In this document: piece after piece, positions 38,549 to 49,629 of the stretch
How positions within the stretch are numbered: position 1 is the stretch's first letter
Layout of the letters: each line of letters begins with the position of its first letter
Program-made: the position numbers and the translations under genes
The notes under the pieces: generated by a model
The model's input: the letters and a program-made list of their open reading frames with translations, nothing else
Databases searched by the model: none
Told to the model about the DNA's origin: nothing
Assembly (NCBI GenBank): GCA_963576725.1
Contig: OY755240.1
Span: forward strand, 61,256,633 to 61,320,632
Direction: 5' to 3'
DNA from: Azorinus chamasolen
Taxonomy: Eukaryota > Mollusca > Bivalvia > Cardiida > Solecurtidae
DNA: 64,000 nucleotides

Positions 38549-39312
38549 ACATGCAACATCGCATGGCCTTTATTCTATTTTATCTTCAAGGTGGAAATAT
38601 CAGCAGAGATCTTGGATATGCGCTAGCTTCATATTTCTTGTAAATATCTATCTGCGCATTTAACCGATTTAAAAACAATGTTTTCATAAACTGCAATAGC
38701 AAGTAAACAAATTTATATCTATAAAAGCAGCATGCTTTTAACGGCCATTCGGTTGCCATAGTGGACGTCATGTTGAAAACATGGCGACAAAAAGTACTTT
38801 GTATCAAAGCAATATTGTAGTTTCACGATGCACTTACAATTATCAGATACACGTTCAGTTCCTATATAGGATAGGCTAATATTGAGGCTCAAAACATTTC
38901 CAATTTGGTTTTCTGACTAATACGCATTGTCTCTTGAGCATGTTTGACACATGATTTCAAATGCATCCCATTTGAAGGTAGAAAAACATATGTGATGCTA
39001 GTCAGTAGGATATCTAATACAATTGTTTCGGCATGCTATGGGCAAATCGATTATGTCAGCTGCAACAGTTTTAGAGTAACTCGGCGTGCCATCAGAATTC
39101 TAAGCTATTTCACACTTCGGCTGTGTTTATTTTAATTAAACAGAACACATTTCTATACTGGTTTATGCTTCAGAAAGCTTGTTAACGAAAACGAAGGGCC
39201 GCCATGCCTAATGCCCATAAATAAGTGTCGTGCTCTTCAGCGGCAGTTATAAGGGAGTTTTTACTGTACTGTCCCGTTTGCATTGCGGTCATCATTGTAT
39301 GATTAGAAATAA
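38549..39312. other. no recognisable feature
   Basis: Short frames on both strands lack motifs. AACTCGGCGTGCCATCAGAA at about 39078 is a trace of a TT-5 arm. Otherwise unassigned. Confidence 0.45.
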
Positions 39313-39522
39313 TGATGCAATAAAACCCCTACAATGCTACCACCAAAAGGAGGTATAATTCTGGGTCATCGAGGCAGTGGTAGCTTAATGCATGACAAAG
39401 GGTGTGCAGAAACTCCTGTAGGAGCCTTCTGGATTACTTTCATTCTGCATTAAGCTATCAACCGCTTTTAAAGACATCCATTTTTCTACATTAACTTGTT
39501 GCATTAAAGGTGTTCCACTGTA
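39313..39522. mobile_element. TA-2 MITE, decayed
   Basis: GCAATAAAACCCCTACAATG C left, AAAGGTGTTCCACTGTA right. Core AATGCATGACAAAGGGTGTG CAGAAACTCCTGTAGGAGCC paired weakly. Confidence 0.78.
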
Positions 39523-39824
39523 GGTGGTTTCTCGTTGGCGTTCATTACTTCACGATGACAAACTACTCACGTTAAACTAGCAAGACCAGACAGCATTATT
39601 CAAGACGAGTCAGTATAATGCAATGTAATATACTTATGCTTACATGTATATGCTAATAAATATTTCAAACTTTATTGAAAATTCAATAAACTTTATTACA
39701 TAAGAGCAATATTTATAGCAAACGCCACTATTCAATTGCCATACAGTGTTCAGGTATTTCCTCATGCTTGGTATAATGTCATATCCAATTTGAATTCAAT
39801 ACACATTTACATTTATGTATACTA
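39523..39824. other. no recognisable feature
   Basis: AT-rich; a weak direct repeat of AACTTTATTGAAAATTCAAT AAACTTTATT near 39668. Confidence 0.45.
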
Positions 39825-40080
39825 TTAACCCTTCTCTTGGTGAATTTTAAAATACATTTCTCATTCTTTACCCATGCCATGTTGTATAATTCCATACATC
39901 TTCACTGTGAACAAGTATTTCGCTGTGCAATCACTGCTGTGGGATGCACTGGATGCACAACCAACTTGTAAATAGTGCAGACCCTGACGAGACAGCTCCT
40001 GCAGGAGCTGTCTCATCTGGGTCTTCACTATTTACAGGTAGGTACTAGTATATTGACGTGAATAGCAAGCGAAGGGTTAA
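39825..40080. mobile_element. TT-4 MITE
   Basis: TTAA at 39825 and 40077. Perfect core GAGACAGCTCCTGCAGGAGC TGTCTC. A 5-bp insertion (ACTAG) lies near 40045 relative to the other two copies. Confidence 0.92.
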
Positions 40081-40307
40081 AGTTAATACTCTGTTGCATA
40101 GTTCTGGGTTTATAGCGGTCGTAAATGTATTTGTCATATATGGCATGGATAAAATGTAGGTTACCTTCTGAACGATGTTTTTCTAGTCCGTACATGCTCG
40201 AAATGTTATAGTAGATGTACTGCTATTTGGACATGGCCTAGATGTCTCGGCAGCTCTGGACCATCAGCATGCCGGGATCGGACAGTAGGAGCATGGATCA
40301 ATAGAGG

Positions 40308-40445
40308 GTTAATACACGTTTTTTCGGACAATAACATCTGCAGTGTCCCGAGGGACTGTTGTTGGCCCGAGCCCGAAGAGCGAGGGCAACAACATTCTCG
40401 AGGGACACTGCACATGTTATTGCCCGAAAACAAACGTGTATTAAC
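40308..40445. mobile_element. foldback element with GC-rich tip
   Basis: GGTTAATACACGTTTTTTCG and AATAACATCTGCAGTGTCCC pair with GGGACACTGCACATGTTATT and AAACAAACGTGTATTAAC. Inside, TTGTTGGCCC / GGGCAACAAC flanks the tip CGAGCCCGAAGAGCG. Confidence 0.85.
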
Positions 40446-41028
40446 GCTAGTCTTGCATAAAACCCATTTTCTGCCTTCCTGCATCAATTCCATTCTTCCA
40501 AATACAAGAAAAACTATACACTTCTTTGACACTTCGTTCGATTTATGCTGTTTCCGGGCCACTGTTTTCTTTCTGACATCATTTCATGATTGTATCAAAT
40601 ACCGTTTGCATGGAATTTCATTCAATATGTCTATAACTAAAACAGTTTTGTCGATGCCCCTGAAATACTCGCACCGCTCACCTAGGCCATAACGCTGTAG
40701 CATTCACGTCCATTATTTACCTTAGGCCCCGAATAGGTATAATTAAAACCGGTCAACAACAGCGCGTGAGCACGAGAATCGCCTTGTTAATAATGGTCTA
40801 GCGAGACTACAACAGCACGTTTTGTGCAAGAATTTCGTATAGTACCTGATAGATCGTGTTGTTTTTATGGATCATGGTATTGTAAGGACAGTGAAATAGC
40901 CTCATCCTGCACAGAGTATACACGAAAACGAAAACAGGGGCCTTTAAGACTAGAACTTATTTTCCACAAATAATAAGACCAACATCATTTCAAGCACTAT
41001 AGAGCCAGCTCAGGTGGCACATGGAACA
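40446..41028. other. no recognisable feature
   Basis: A 92-codon chance frame on + (40414-40692) overlaps the foldback arm and has no motif. Unassigned. Confidence 0.45.
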
Positions 41029-41201
41029 TACAGTGAAACCTTTCTATAACGGCCACGATATTGAGTTTCTTAGTTGGTATTTAGGGGCAGGTGGCTGCTT
41101 AAAGCAAGGTGAAAGTTTTCACCTTGCTTTAAGCAACCACCTGCGTTTGACACAAAATACTTGATGTAATTTAGTGGCCATTATAGAGAGATTTTACTGT
41201 A
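41029..41201. mobile_element. TA-1 MITE, inverted, hairpin tip deleted
   Basis: TACAGTGAAACCTTTCTATA to AGAGATTTTACTGTA. The arms end AAGGTGAAAG / TTTTCACCTT, so the centre carrying GCTCC-GGAGC is missing. Confidence 0.9.
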
Positions 41202-41619
41202 GTTCTTGAGGTAGTATTCTGCAAATACGGATCAGATATGACGTTTCTAAAGGGGCATTTTGTTTGGGTCAAATCTATGTGCAATGACTTAGTGCCACCG
41301 TTCAATTGACACCATTCATTACTGAAATGTTTACGTGGAACAAACTTTAAGGTAATAATGGACCAAACAATTAATGAAACAAAAAGCTTTCAAAAGGATA
41401 AGGTAAAACTGCAACTAATTCTTTGAATGCGGGAAACAAGTTTGCAATTGAAAACTTTGTGGGTCCAGATAAGGGGAGCTTTCTGGTCCTAAAGGTGCCC
41501 TCTGATGAGGATCTGTACTATTTGTCATTCAAATAACTCTCGCAAAGAATACGCTTTTTAGCAAATGTACTTACATGTATTAAACAAAACTGGGCCATTC
41601 CACTCTAACATCTCAGTAT
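41202..41619. other. decayed TT core, otherwise unassigned
   Basis: GTGGGTCCAGATAAGGGGAG CTTTCTGG ... GGATCTGTACTATTTG near 41460-41525 is a TT-type core too eroded to classify. Confidence 0.45.
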
Positions 41620-41847
41620 TTAACCCATTCCCTCATAAGCTATTTTTAGATCCTACCTCTATGAATAAATCTACCCAAAGGAGCATTTACTGGAGAAAAG
41701 GAAAACTTTAGAATTATGTAGTTTTAAAACCATTGAGATAAATAGAGCATTTGCTCCATAGGAGCAAATGCTCTATTTATTACAATGGTTTCAGAAAGTG
41801 ATTTTTACAGAGGCGTCAAAAGTCGTCAATATGAGGGAATGGGTTAA
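41620..41847. mobile_element. TT-3 MITE, full length
   Basis: TTAA at 41620 and 41844. Core GAGCATTTGCTCCATAGGAG C. Terminal GTCGTCAATATGAGGGAATG GG. Confidence 0.92.
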
Positions 41848-42253
41848 AGATTTAACCATTTCATTCAATAAACGTGTTTTCACGCATTAACAGATCTTTA
41901 TTACATGTGGTAGCTTAATGCACAGTGAACGTTATGCAGACAGTTCCAAAAGCTCGTGCATGACCTTAACTCTTTCATTAAAGGTAAAGTCCCTACATTC
42001 GACGTGTTTCAAAAATGCCTAAAATGCACAAAATGTATGTGTTTATATGCTGAAAAGAGGTATATTGCAAGAAAACCTATCGAATAAACGTTGAAATGAC
42101 AATACAATGTACGTCCATGTCTTTGATGTCGAAGACCCCCATGTTATTACACGGTTTTAGTTTTATTCGGATTGGGTTTTAGTTTCATATTTGTTCGTGC
42201 TAGTTCGCTTCTCTCCGGCAACTTCCGAGAAAAGCTGACATTACGTAAACAAT

Positions 42254-42694
42254 TGGACGCCATTCTGCCTTGCTATTTGCTAAATGCTAAATGCGAAATG
42301 CAAAATGCGAAATGTTTTTGCCAATTGTATATATTGCTAGGGAAAGAACCGGAATGTTCCAAATGATGGATGTAATTGACAAATGCGAAATGTTTATATT
42401 GCTAAATGCATGTATGCACTACTAACATTGGACAGCATCATTTTTAATTTAGTAGAGCAATAAGCTTTCACGTAAATAAACATGCATTTAGCAAATGTAC
42501 AGTCACTTTAAAAATGGCGCTGTTCAATGCTAGTAGTGCAAACATGTATTAAGCAATAAGCATTCCGCATTTCGCATGTGTCATTTACATCCATCATTTG
42601 GAACATTCCTTACATGTAGCAATTTACACAATTGGCAAAAAGCATTTCGAATGTTGTAATTAGCAATTAGCATGGCAGAATGGCGTTCCATAAA
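42254..42694. mobile_element. 440-bp imperfect long inverted repeat
   Basis: The left arm TTGGACGCCATTCTGCC, TTTTGCCAATTGTAT, GGAATGTTCCAAATGATGGA TG and TGCACTACTAACATTGGACA GC is repeated in reverse complement to 42694. Arms are roughly 190 bp at about 80 percent by eye. The left arm has small tandem AATGCGAAA repeats. No target duplication was seen. Confidence 0.8.
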
Positions 42695-43305
42695 CAATAG
42701 AGGGATCGAGTGATTATCGGCAAAACGCAGAACAAAATTGAAACGGAAAATGCCGATAATACTTTGTTGTAGAACAAAAATTATAGATATTGAAGAAATT
42801 GGTTTATTTTGTATCACAGGGGCATTTTTCGATATAAGTTAAAGTTGACAATCTTCATAATAATTATAACAACAAATACCAAGTTTTATGATAATATTGA
42901 AACTATGCGTTCATTGTAGGGACTTCTTCTTTAAGCAGCCATCTGTCTGGAACTATCTTAATGCTTATTTAATAAACTGCTTCATCCGTGTTAAAAGGAA
43001 TCTACTGCATTTACACAAGTGGGTACCGATTTCTCAATTCACTACGGCAATGTTCTTCGTAAGTCCAAATGAACGTTCCGTGGCCGGGTACCAACATGTA
43101 AACACCGAAATCCAGATGCCACGTTTAAAATGCCGAACCTGGTCTAGAGTTACGCTGTTTTCAACAGCTGTTGATAAACAAAAATACATTGATAGAATAT
43201 TTTATGTTTAATTTTGACTATTTAAATAACTTGCGTATATAAGCAGTTGCGTATAACAGTCCCTAGACATTAAAACCAGCTGAAATGAATTTGCTCGAAT
43301 GAGAC
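42695..43305. other. no recognisable feature
   Basis: A 107-codon frame on + (42888-43211) has no motif and ordinary AT-rich composition. I do not call it a gene. Confidence 0.4.
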
Positions 43306-43458
43306 TCAGTTAAATACAGTATCCTTTGAGCCTTTGGCTTTGGCTCAAATCTGACCAATCAAAAGCTTGAGAACAAACTCAGACTCAAATAAAAAGCTGC
43401 CTAAAAGTATCTAAATTCTTCTCTACTAGAACTCCGGTTCAGAGGGGTTTTATTGTAC
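43306..43458. mobile_element. CCAAT-hairpin remnant joined to a TA-3 right end
   Basis: TTTGGCTCAAATCTGACCAA TCAAAAGCTTGAGAAC, then GCTGCCTAAAAGTATCTAAA TTC and CCGGTTCAGAGGGGTTTTAT TGTA. Both parts are halves. Confidence 0.7.
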
Positions 43459-43785
43459 ACAATAGTTTATACGAGAGCAAAGCGATATATAAGTGCTTGC
43501 CAAATTTTCATTGTTTTAGTGCGTTGTGCTTTGTTGTGGATATTTATAAAATCGATGCAAAAAAATTGTATCGTTCAGAGAAATTGCCTTTTGTGATATG
43601 GAATATCAGTAATCATATTAGGACATATAAAAGTCTGGACCGATCAGTGTTTCATTTATTACCCCGCTAAGTGGTCCTGTCGGGATCCTATGGGACCTTC
43701 AAGCGAATTACTACTATTGAATTCCCAATCAAGTTCGGTATGATGCGTGAGGCATATAGACATAAGTGTCCTTTCGTTTATTTTG

Positions 43786-44440
43786 AACCATTCGCATTAA
43801 CCTATTGGTGTCCAGAGTCCTTTAACCCTTTACTTCATAAATACGCCTTTCTACGCCTTTGCAAACACAGTAGACCCGGATCAGACGGCTCCTATAGGAG
43901 CCGTCTGATCAGGGCCTGCTCTGTTTTGCTTATGGTATAATATAGATATGATTCTACAGTTTCTGCCATGGACAAAAATTCCTGTGTCCATGCGTTATTA
44001 TAGCAAATTAATATAACTGATATTTATGACGTCATTATATCTTCCATGAATATTCATGGAGTGAAGAGTTAAATTACACATACGAACAGTATAGACCCAG
44101 ATCAGAGAGTTTGAATCATTCACATTAACCCAGTGGTGACATGTGTCCCTTAAACGGACATAGGCAAACAGTGTAGACCCAGATCAGAGTTTGAATCATT
44201 CATATTAATCTATAGGTTACAATGGCCGCTTTAAACAGGACGTCGGCAAACAGTGTGGACCCAGATTAGAATATGATTCAATCACATTAACCTATTCGTG
44301 TCCAGTGTTCCTTAAAAAGGGCACTTTGGGTGCAGGAAACATGTGCACTGTCATTTGCGAACAATGTAGACCCAGGTCAGAGGGCTCCTGAATGATCCCT
44401 CTGATCTGGGTCTGCACTGTTTGCTGAACCCATAGATATC
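43786..44440. repeat. tandem left halves of a TT-class MITE, about four units
   Basis: Units of about 80 bp contain CATTAACCTATTGGTGTCCA, CTTAAACAGGACATAGGCAA and ACAGTGTAGACCCAGATCAG AG. Only the last unit continues into a complete hairpin (GGGCTCCTGAATGATCCC...). The first unit is split by a TT-2 at its TTAA. Confidence 0.8.
43822..44072. mobile_element. TT-2 MITE nested in the half-element array
   Basis: TTAA at 43822 and 44069. Perfect core GACGGCTCCTATAGGAGCCG TC near 43895. Carries ATGACGTCAT at 44026-44035. Confidence 0.93.
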
Positions 44441-44514
44441 AATGGCCTATACCAGCAAACAGTTTGTTTGCTCTGCTCCCTTCATATGAAAAGTGGAAGG
44501 GTTCCAAAATAAAA

Positions 44515-44716
44515 TACAGTAGAACCCCTCTAATGCGACCACTTAATGAATAAACATGGGCGTCTGTATAAGCAGGTGGTTGCTTATTGCAGGACAAACG
44601 TAATACAGAAAGTTCCTCTTTCTGCATTAATTTCGTTCTGCATGAAGCTACCACCTGCATCTAGCACCCAGAATTATACCTCCTTTAGGTGGTCGCATTA
44701 GTGGGATTTTACTGTA
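44515..44716. mobile_element. TA-2 MITE
   Basis: TACAGTAGAACCCCTCTAAT to GTGGGATTTTACTGTA. The hairpin is shortened at the centre (AGAAAGTTCCTCTTTCTGC). Confidence 0.9.
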
Positions 44717-44729
44717 TATACTAGTTTCC

Positions 44730-44968
44730 TTAACCCTTTCCTTCATATAAACATGTTTTCACGCATTTGCGAACGGAGTAGACCAGATAAGACGGCTTCA
44801 TTTGATCAGGATCTGCTCTGTTTGCTTAAGACATGATAAAGATCTGATCTTAAAGTTTCTGGCAGAGCAAAATCAATTCCCTGAAGAGATTACATTATAA
44901 AAGTTCAGCTAATGAATATCCATGACGTCATTTATTCGTAAATGCAATTTGAACAGGTAAAGGGTTAA
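44730..44968. mobile_element. TT-2 MITE, hairpin centre deleted
   Basis: TTAA at 44730 and 44965. GACGGCTTCATTTGATCAGG joins the two arms. ATGACGTCAT at 44922-44931. Confidence 0.88.
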
Positions 44969-44987
44969 ATAATATGGTACAAAAGAG

Positions 44988-45180
44988 TTAACCCTTTCGG
45001 CGCCAAATTTCATATTGTCGTTTGCAATCCAATTTTGTTTAATCATTCGGTAAAATAAGGAAATAAGATAAAAATAATGCAAATTCCAAAGGAATAAAGC
45101 ACAGATATAGAAATAGAGTTTGAGACAAAAAGTGCAGTCCCAGATCAGACGCCGGCTTGAAATATTGTCGTGGTGCATTT
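44988..45180. mobile_element. TT-7 MITE, broken
   Basis: TTAACCCTTTCGGCGCCAAA to CCCAGATCAGACGCCGGCTT GAAA. The right arm of the hairpin is missing and TGTCGTGGTGCATTTTTGCA runs straight into the 20-bp array. Confidence 0.88.
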
Positions 45181-45972
45181 TTGCAATATTTCAATATGGT
45201 TTCAATGCTTTCAATGCTTTCAATATAGTTTCAATGCTTTCAGTACAGTTTCAATGCTTTCAACATGGTTTCAATGCTTTCAACATGGTTTCAATATGGT
45301 TTCAATGCTTTCAACATGGTTTCAATGCTTTCAAAATGGTTACAATGTTTTCAATATGGTTTCAATGCTTTTAATATGGTTTCAATGCTTTCAATATGGT
45401 TTCAATGCTTTCAACATGGTTTCAATGCTTTCAACATGGTTACAATGTTTTCAATATGGTTTCAATGCTTTCAATATGGTTTCAATGCTTTCAATATGGT
45501 TTCAATGCTTTCAACATGGTTTCAATGTGGTTGTAATGCTTTCAATATGGTATCAATGCTTTCAATATGATTTCAATGCTTTCATCATGGTTTCAATGCT
45601 TTCAACATTGTTTAAATGTGGTTTTAATGCTTTCAATATGGTTTCAATGCTTTCAATATGGTTTCAATGCTTTCAGTATGTTTTCAATGCTTTCAACATG
45701 GTTGCAATGCTTTCAAGATGGTTGCAATGTTTTCAATATGGTTTCAATGCTTTCAATATGGTTTGAAAGCTTTCAACATGGTTTCAATGTGGTTTTAATG
45801 CTTTCAATATGGGTTCAATGCTTTCAACATGGTTTCAATGCTTTCAACATGGGTTCAATGTAGTTTTAATGCTTTCAATATGGTTTAAATGGTTTCAATA
45901 AGGTGTCAATGCTTTCAATATTGTTTCAATGCTTTCAATATGGTATCAATGCTTTTCATATGGTTTCAATGC
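45180..45972. repeat. 20-bp minisatellite, about 39 units
   Basis: Unit TTTCAATGCTTTCAATATGG with frequent AACATGG variants. Three units make 60 bp, so false open frames rich in FNAFNMVSM appear. It begins inside a TT-7. Confidence 0.95.
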
Positions 45973-46135
45973 TACAATATTAATCAAAGCTCTTCTTACT
46001 TATCCATGATAGTTGTCTGAAATTTGAATTAATCAAATGGCAACTTATCTAACCCAGCATTTACAATATACAAAGATTCTCAATAATTTAATACAATATC
46101 TAATTTACAAAACGTCTCAACCACTAAACCTGATC

Positions 46136-46305
46136 CATGCTTATAAAACTTTTAGTTGAGTCTGAGTTCGTTCTCAAGTTTTTGATTGGTCAGATTTGAG
46201 CCTTTGACTCAAATCTGACCAATCAAAAGTTTGAGAACTCAAATTTGACCAATCAAAAGCTTGAGAACGAAACTCAGACTCAACTAAAACGTTTTATAAG
46301 CATGG
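46136..46305. mobile_element. CCAAT-box hairpin element
   Basis: CATGCTTATAAAAC ... GTTTTATAAGCATGG ends. The arm AGTTGAGTCTGAGTTCGTTC TCAAG, TTTTGATTGGTCAGATTTGA G. The right arm has an extra copy of the TTTGACCAATCAAAAGCTTG AG module. Confidence 0.85.
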
Positions 46306-46499
46306 ACTCAGACATCTACACATGTACAAGATTTTCCAGCTATTCAACCCAACATTTATACTATACACGAATTCCAAACCATTTAACCCAACATCTACAA
46401 GAATTCCCAATCATTTAACCCATCATCTAAGATATTCCCAATTATTTAACCAACGTCTACAAGAATTTCCAATTTAATCCACCATGTATATGAATTAAT

Positions 46500-46618
46500 T
46501 ATATAGGCTCTGCCACGAACAAACATTCCTGTGTTTATATGCCATTAACAGGATGAATATGATTAATATTCATGGCGTAATTATTTTTACATGAATATTC
46601 ATGAAGCCGACAGTTAAG
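46500..46618. mobile_element. half TT-2
   Basis: AGGCTCTGCCACGAACAAAC ATTCCTGTG, TATATGCCATTAACAGG and TTACATGAATATTCATGAAG. Core and left side absent. Confidence 0.7.
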
Positions 46619-46822
46619 GCCACAGCGTTTGGCTTATGTTTCATTTGCATATCAGTGACCTGTAATGCGGAATTCCGAAGGGCCTAACAAAAGCGATACC
46701 CATTTGCTTAGATTCAAATAAACGTCAATGACAATTTACGTTCTTATTTGTAAGAGTGATAAGGTGGTATTATTTACTGGCGTTGTAGTCTCCTATGGGA
46801 CCGACTATACAGATGAACTTTC

Positions 46823-47035
46823 TTAACCCCCATCCAGCCAACCTCCATCTGCAAGCAGCTTCGATCCAGATAAGACTGAGTAACTCGACGTCTCATCAGG
46901 AGCCAATCTGTTTGTTTTGGTCAATAGTTTTTTTAAACTTTTGGTCAAATCTGGAGTAGGCAGATTTGCACCAGATCCAAATTTGTCCACTACTATATAT
47001 TACTATTTTACATTAAGGTAAGGGATCGTAGCAGA
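46823..47035. mobile_element. TT-5 MITE
   Basis: TTAACCCCCATCCAGCC, core GCAAGCAGCTTCGATCCAGA TAAGACTGAG / ACTCGACGTCTCATCAGGAG CC, then GCACCAGATCCAAATTTGTC CAC as in 34271. Confidence 0.72.
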
Positions 47036-47064
47036 TAAGCATTTTAGCAAAGACACATCACACG

Positions 47065-47242
47065 TTAACCCGAGCAATGCGGGGCATGAGTCACATCACC
47101 TAGAGGAGCCCTCTCATCAGGGTCTGCGCTGTTTGTCATGTTACACTTTTCTTAGAAACATCCCTAAATATTCACCGTAAGTTTGACCTGTTTGAAGTTT
47201 TGGAATAGTCCATTTGAAAATTCAGTGTGCTGTAAGGGTTAA
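47065..47242. mobile_element. TT-class MITE, unnamed family
   Basis: TTAACCCGAGCAATGCGGGG to GTGTGCTGTAAGGGTTAA. The right arm GAGGAGCCCTCTCATCAGGG TCTGCGCTG is present and the left arm largely lost. Confidence 0.65.
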
Positions 47243-47365
47243 TGAAATACAGTTTTGTGATAATTGGAGAGTAGTACTTATACGGGCGTTCTGTTGACAC
47301 ACGCATACTATTGGGGAATGTAAAGTATAAAGGACAATTGGGATGAAAATGGTTAGATGTTGTAC

Positions 47366-47556
47366 CCTTTACTTCATGAATATTCATTTAAGAAATAATG
47401 GCATCATGAATATTAATTAGATTAATTCTTATAATGGCACCTGGACACTGACATTTTTGGCAACAATACAAACTGTAAAATTTCATAAGAAAACAGAACA
47501 GGCCCTGGTCAGAAAGCTCCCGTAGGAGAGAAGCGTATCCTTGGAATGGAGGGTTA
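47366..47556. mobile_element. TT-2 MITE, right hairpin arm deleted
   Basis: CCCTTTACTTCATGAATATT, AGAACAGGCCCTGGTCAGAA AGCTCCCGTAGGAG, then directly AGAAGCGTATCCTTGG and GGGTTAA. The deletion starts at the centre. Confidence 0.82.
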
Positions 47557-47999
47557 ATACCATAAAAATGAAAATAAAAAAAGATACAACAGCAATACAA
47601 TTATAATAAAAGTGAAAACAGTGACGTTATGTTCGCTGCTTTATAGCACGTTATACAATCTTGCATATTTGACAGTCATTCACGTCTTTTGCCAATGATC
47701 ATTAGAAATTTTAAGGAGAGTGGAATTTATTTATGGGTATTTCAAGGTAACACAAGTAACACGTCAAATGAAGTGATGCTGTTTCTTCGTTTTAAAACAG
47801 TTGCCCATCAGTTGCGGGTGTGCTTTTTTATTTCAATGTTTTAATTTATCCTATGAAAATATATTACAGTCCATACCACTTTATTGAGGGTATTTTCCGA
47901 ATACTCCAGTTTTCTCCAATAAATATCTTTGAACTATACCGTCTAGATGGACGAAAGGGACTGGTCCAAATAAAATGGGTTGAGAACTATACTGATAAG
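47557..47999. other. no recognisable feature
   Basis: Frame 47820-48008 on + has no motif. Unassigned AT-rich DNA. Confidence 0.45.
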
Positions 48000-48130
48000 T
48001 CTCTCTGATGCGACCAACTCAAAACAAGTCATATCCAGGATATCTCAAACATGTGGAAGCTGAGTGCAGGACAAAATCTATATTACTTTTGTCCTGCAAG
48101 AAGCAGCCACCTGCTTTTAAAGACTCCTAT
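48000..48130. mobile_element. TA-2/TA-4 remnant
   Basis: GTCTCTCTGATGCGACCAAC T, GTGCAGGACAAAATCTATAT TACTTTTGTCCTGCA, GCAGCCACCTGCTTTTAAAG ACTCC. Arms are short and the ends lost. Confidence 0.6.
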
Positions 48131-48347
48131 TGTAAAATAGTATGCGGTGGCCTCAGGGGGAATATTGCATTTCATACATTCATAACTTACGTATGTCTGT
48201 GAAAACGATAAATCTGTCTGTGTGTATATTGAACCATTGATCAAGAATAGGAAAATGACACTATAAAGATACTCGTATAGTTATCGTTTCAAGATTCGTA
48301 TTCGGTAATTTGTTCATTACTTTCCGTAGGAAATGCCTGCTATTGCT

Positions 48348-48577
48348 CTAACCCTTTCTGTGGTTATTCCAACTTCTGAATACCTACTGCATATTCATGG
48401 TCAAAATAGTTCTAAATAAATATGGATGTGGAGTGTTGTAGCCATTAGAGAAAGTAAAGAAACAACCCTTACAAATTCCATTAGCAAAGATCAGACGGCT
48501 CCTGTAGGAGCCGTCTGGTATGGGTCTACTCTGTTTGAAAATGCATGAAAACACGTTTTTATGAGGAAAAGGGTTAT
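48348..48577. mobile_element. TT-1 MITE, inverted
   Basis: CTAACCCTTTCTGTGGTTAT T to CGTTTTTATGAGGAAAAGGG TTAT. Core GATCAGACGGCTCCTGTAGG AGCCGTCTGG. The left arm lacks its outer CAAACAGAGTAGACC. Confidence 0.8.
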
Positions 48578-48868
48578 CCATAGCTTAACTCACTCATATA
48601 ATGCGATTAGCAATAGCTGGAACAATGCTTGGGCCAAATGCCTAAACAAAATTATAGCAGTACTCTCAATTATGGCCATCCAGGACAACCGTCTAATGAA
48701 GTGTGTCAAATCACTATGATTTAGCCATATTTGAGGGAGAAAAGTGACCATAGCGATGGTACATCAGTAATGTTAGTCTTAATAGATATACTGATTGTGC
48801 CCAATACATACCATGGTTTACAGTTTCCAATTATTGACATCGTTTAACGGCATGTTCGCGACTTGTAA
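48578..48868. other. no recognisable feature
   Basis: No family match and no credible frame. Confidence 0.45.
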
Positions 48869-49079
48869 TTAACCTTTCGTATACACAGCGCGACCTTGCA
48901 TCCATATGCTAACAGTTTGGATCCAGATGAGACGAACTCGGCGTCTCATCAGGATCCAAGCTGTTTAATACTCGCTTAATATTTTCACAAACGTCTAAAA
49001 CGAATTGCAAGTAATTAAAACATGCGGAAAATGGTGTTTTGTGACAGATATTAGATATGTACAGCATGCTAAGGGTTAA
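48869..49079. mobile_element. TT-5 MITE, full length reference copy
   Basis: TTAA at 48869 and 49076. Core TAACAGTTTGGATCCAGATG AGACGAACTCGGCGTCTCAT. AGGATCCAAGCTGTTTAATA and TACAGCATGCTAAGGG follow. This copy proves that TT-5 cores belong to a TTAA-flanked element. Confidence 0.88.
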
Positions 49080-49130
49080 AACAAGATGATGAGATTCAGT
49101 CAGAATTGGTCTGCGTTCTTGGACATAAAG

Positions 49131-49340
49131 TATAGTAAAACACCGCTAGTGCGACCACTTAATGAATAAACATGGCTGGCTGTATAAGCAGGGTAGTTGG
49201 TTAATGAAGGACGAAAGTTATGCAGAAATGTCCTGTAAGAACTTTCTGCATAACTTTCGTCCTACATTAAGCTACCACCTGCCTTTGCCGCTGTGAAATA
49301 TGCCCCTTTTTGCTTGTCGCATTAGAGGGGTTTTACTGTA
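49131..49340. mobile_element. TA-2 MITE
   Basis: TATAGTAAAACACCGCTAGT GCG to GAGGGGTTTTACTGTA. Arms GGACGAAAGTTATGCAGAAA pair well. The centre TGTCCTGTAAGAAC is altered. Confidence 0.88.
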
Positions 49341-49458
49341 CGAAAAACCAGACCGTTAAGTCCCGATCAAATGTGTACAGTACGCCTTTTTCACAATGAC
49401 TACCCGTAACATGCTTGGGGTGTATCTCTTATCATGATAAGCGCGACATAACTGGCAT

Positions 49459-49533
49459 TGGCAAACATTTTGGATCCAGATGAGAGGTCGAGTAGCTCAG
49501 CATCCCATCAGGATCCAAGCTGTTTGAGAATCG
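49459..49533. mobile_element. TT-5 hairpin core
   Basis: GCAAACATTTTGGATCCAGA TGAGAGGTCGAGTAGCTCAG / CATCCCATCAGGATCCAAGC TGTTTG. Preceded by CATAACTGGCATTG. Confidence 0.75.
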
Positions 49534-49629
49534 GTCAATAATTTCTCAAAAGATTTAACGAATCGGATGTTTTTGCATTTGAGCAAATATCCTTTTTACA
49601 GTATAATAAGAATTTAGAGAGGCGGTATC

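Noticed and set aside
40206..40692. Frames of 118 and 92 codons
   Set aside because: They lie largely in the arms of the foldback element at 40308-40445.
45120..45863. Open frames up to 198 codons with FNAFNMVSM repeats
   Set aside because: Artefact of the 20-bp array (three units make 60 bp).
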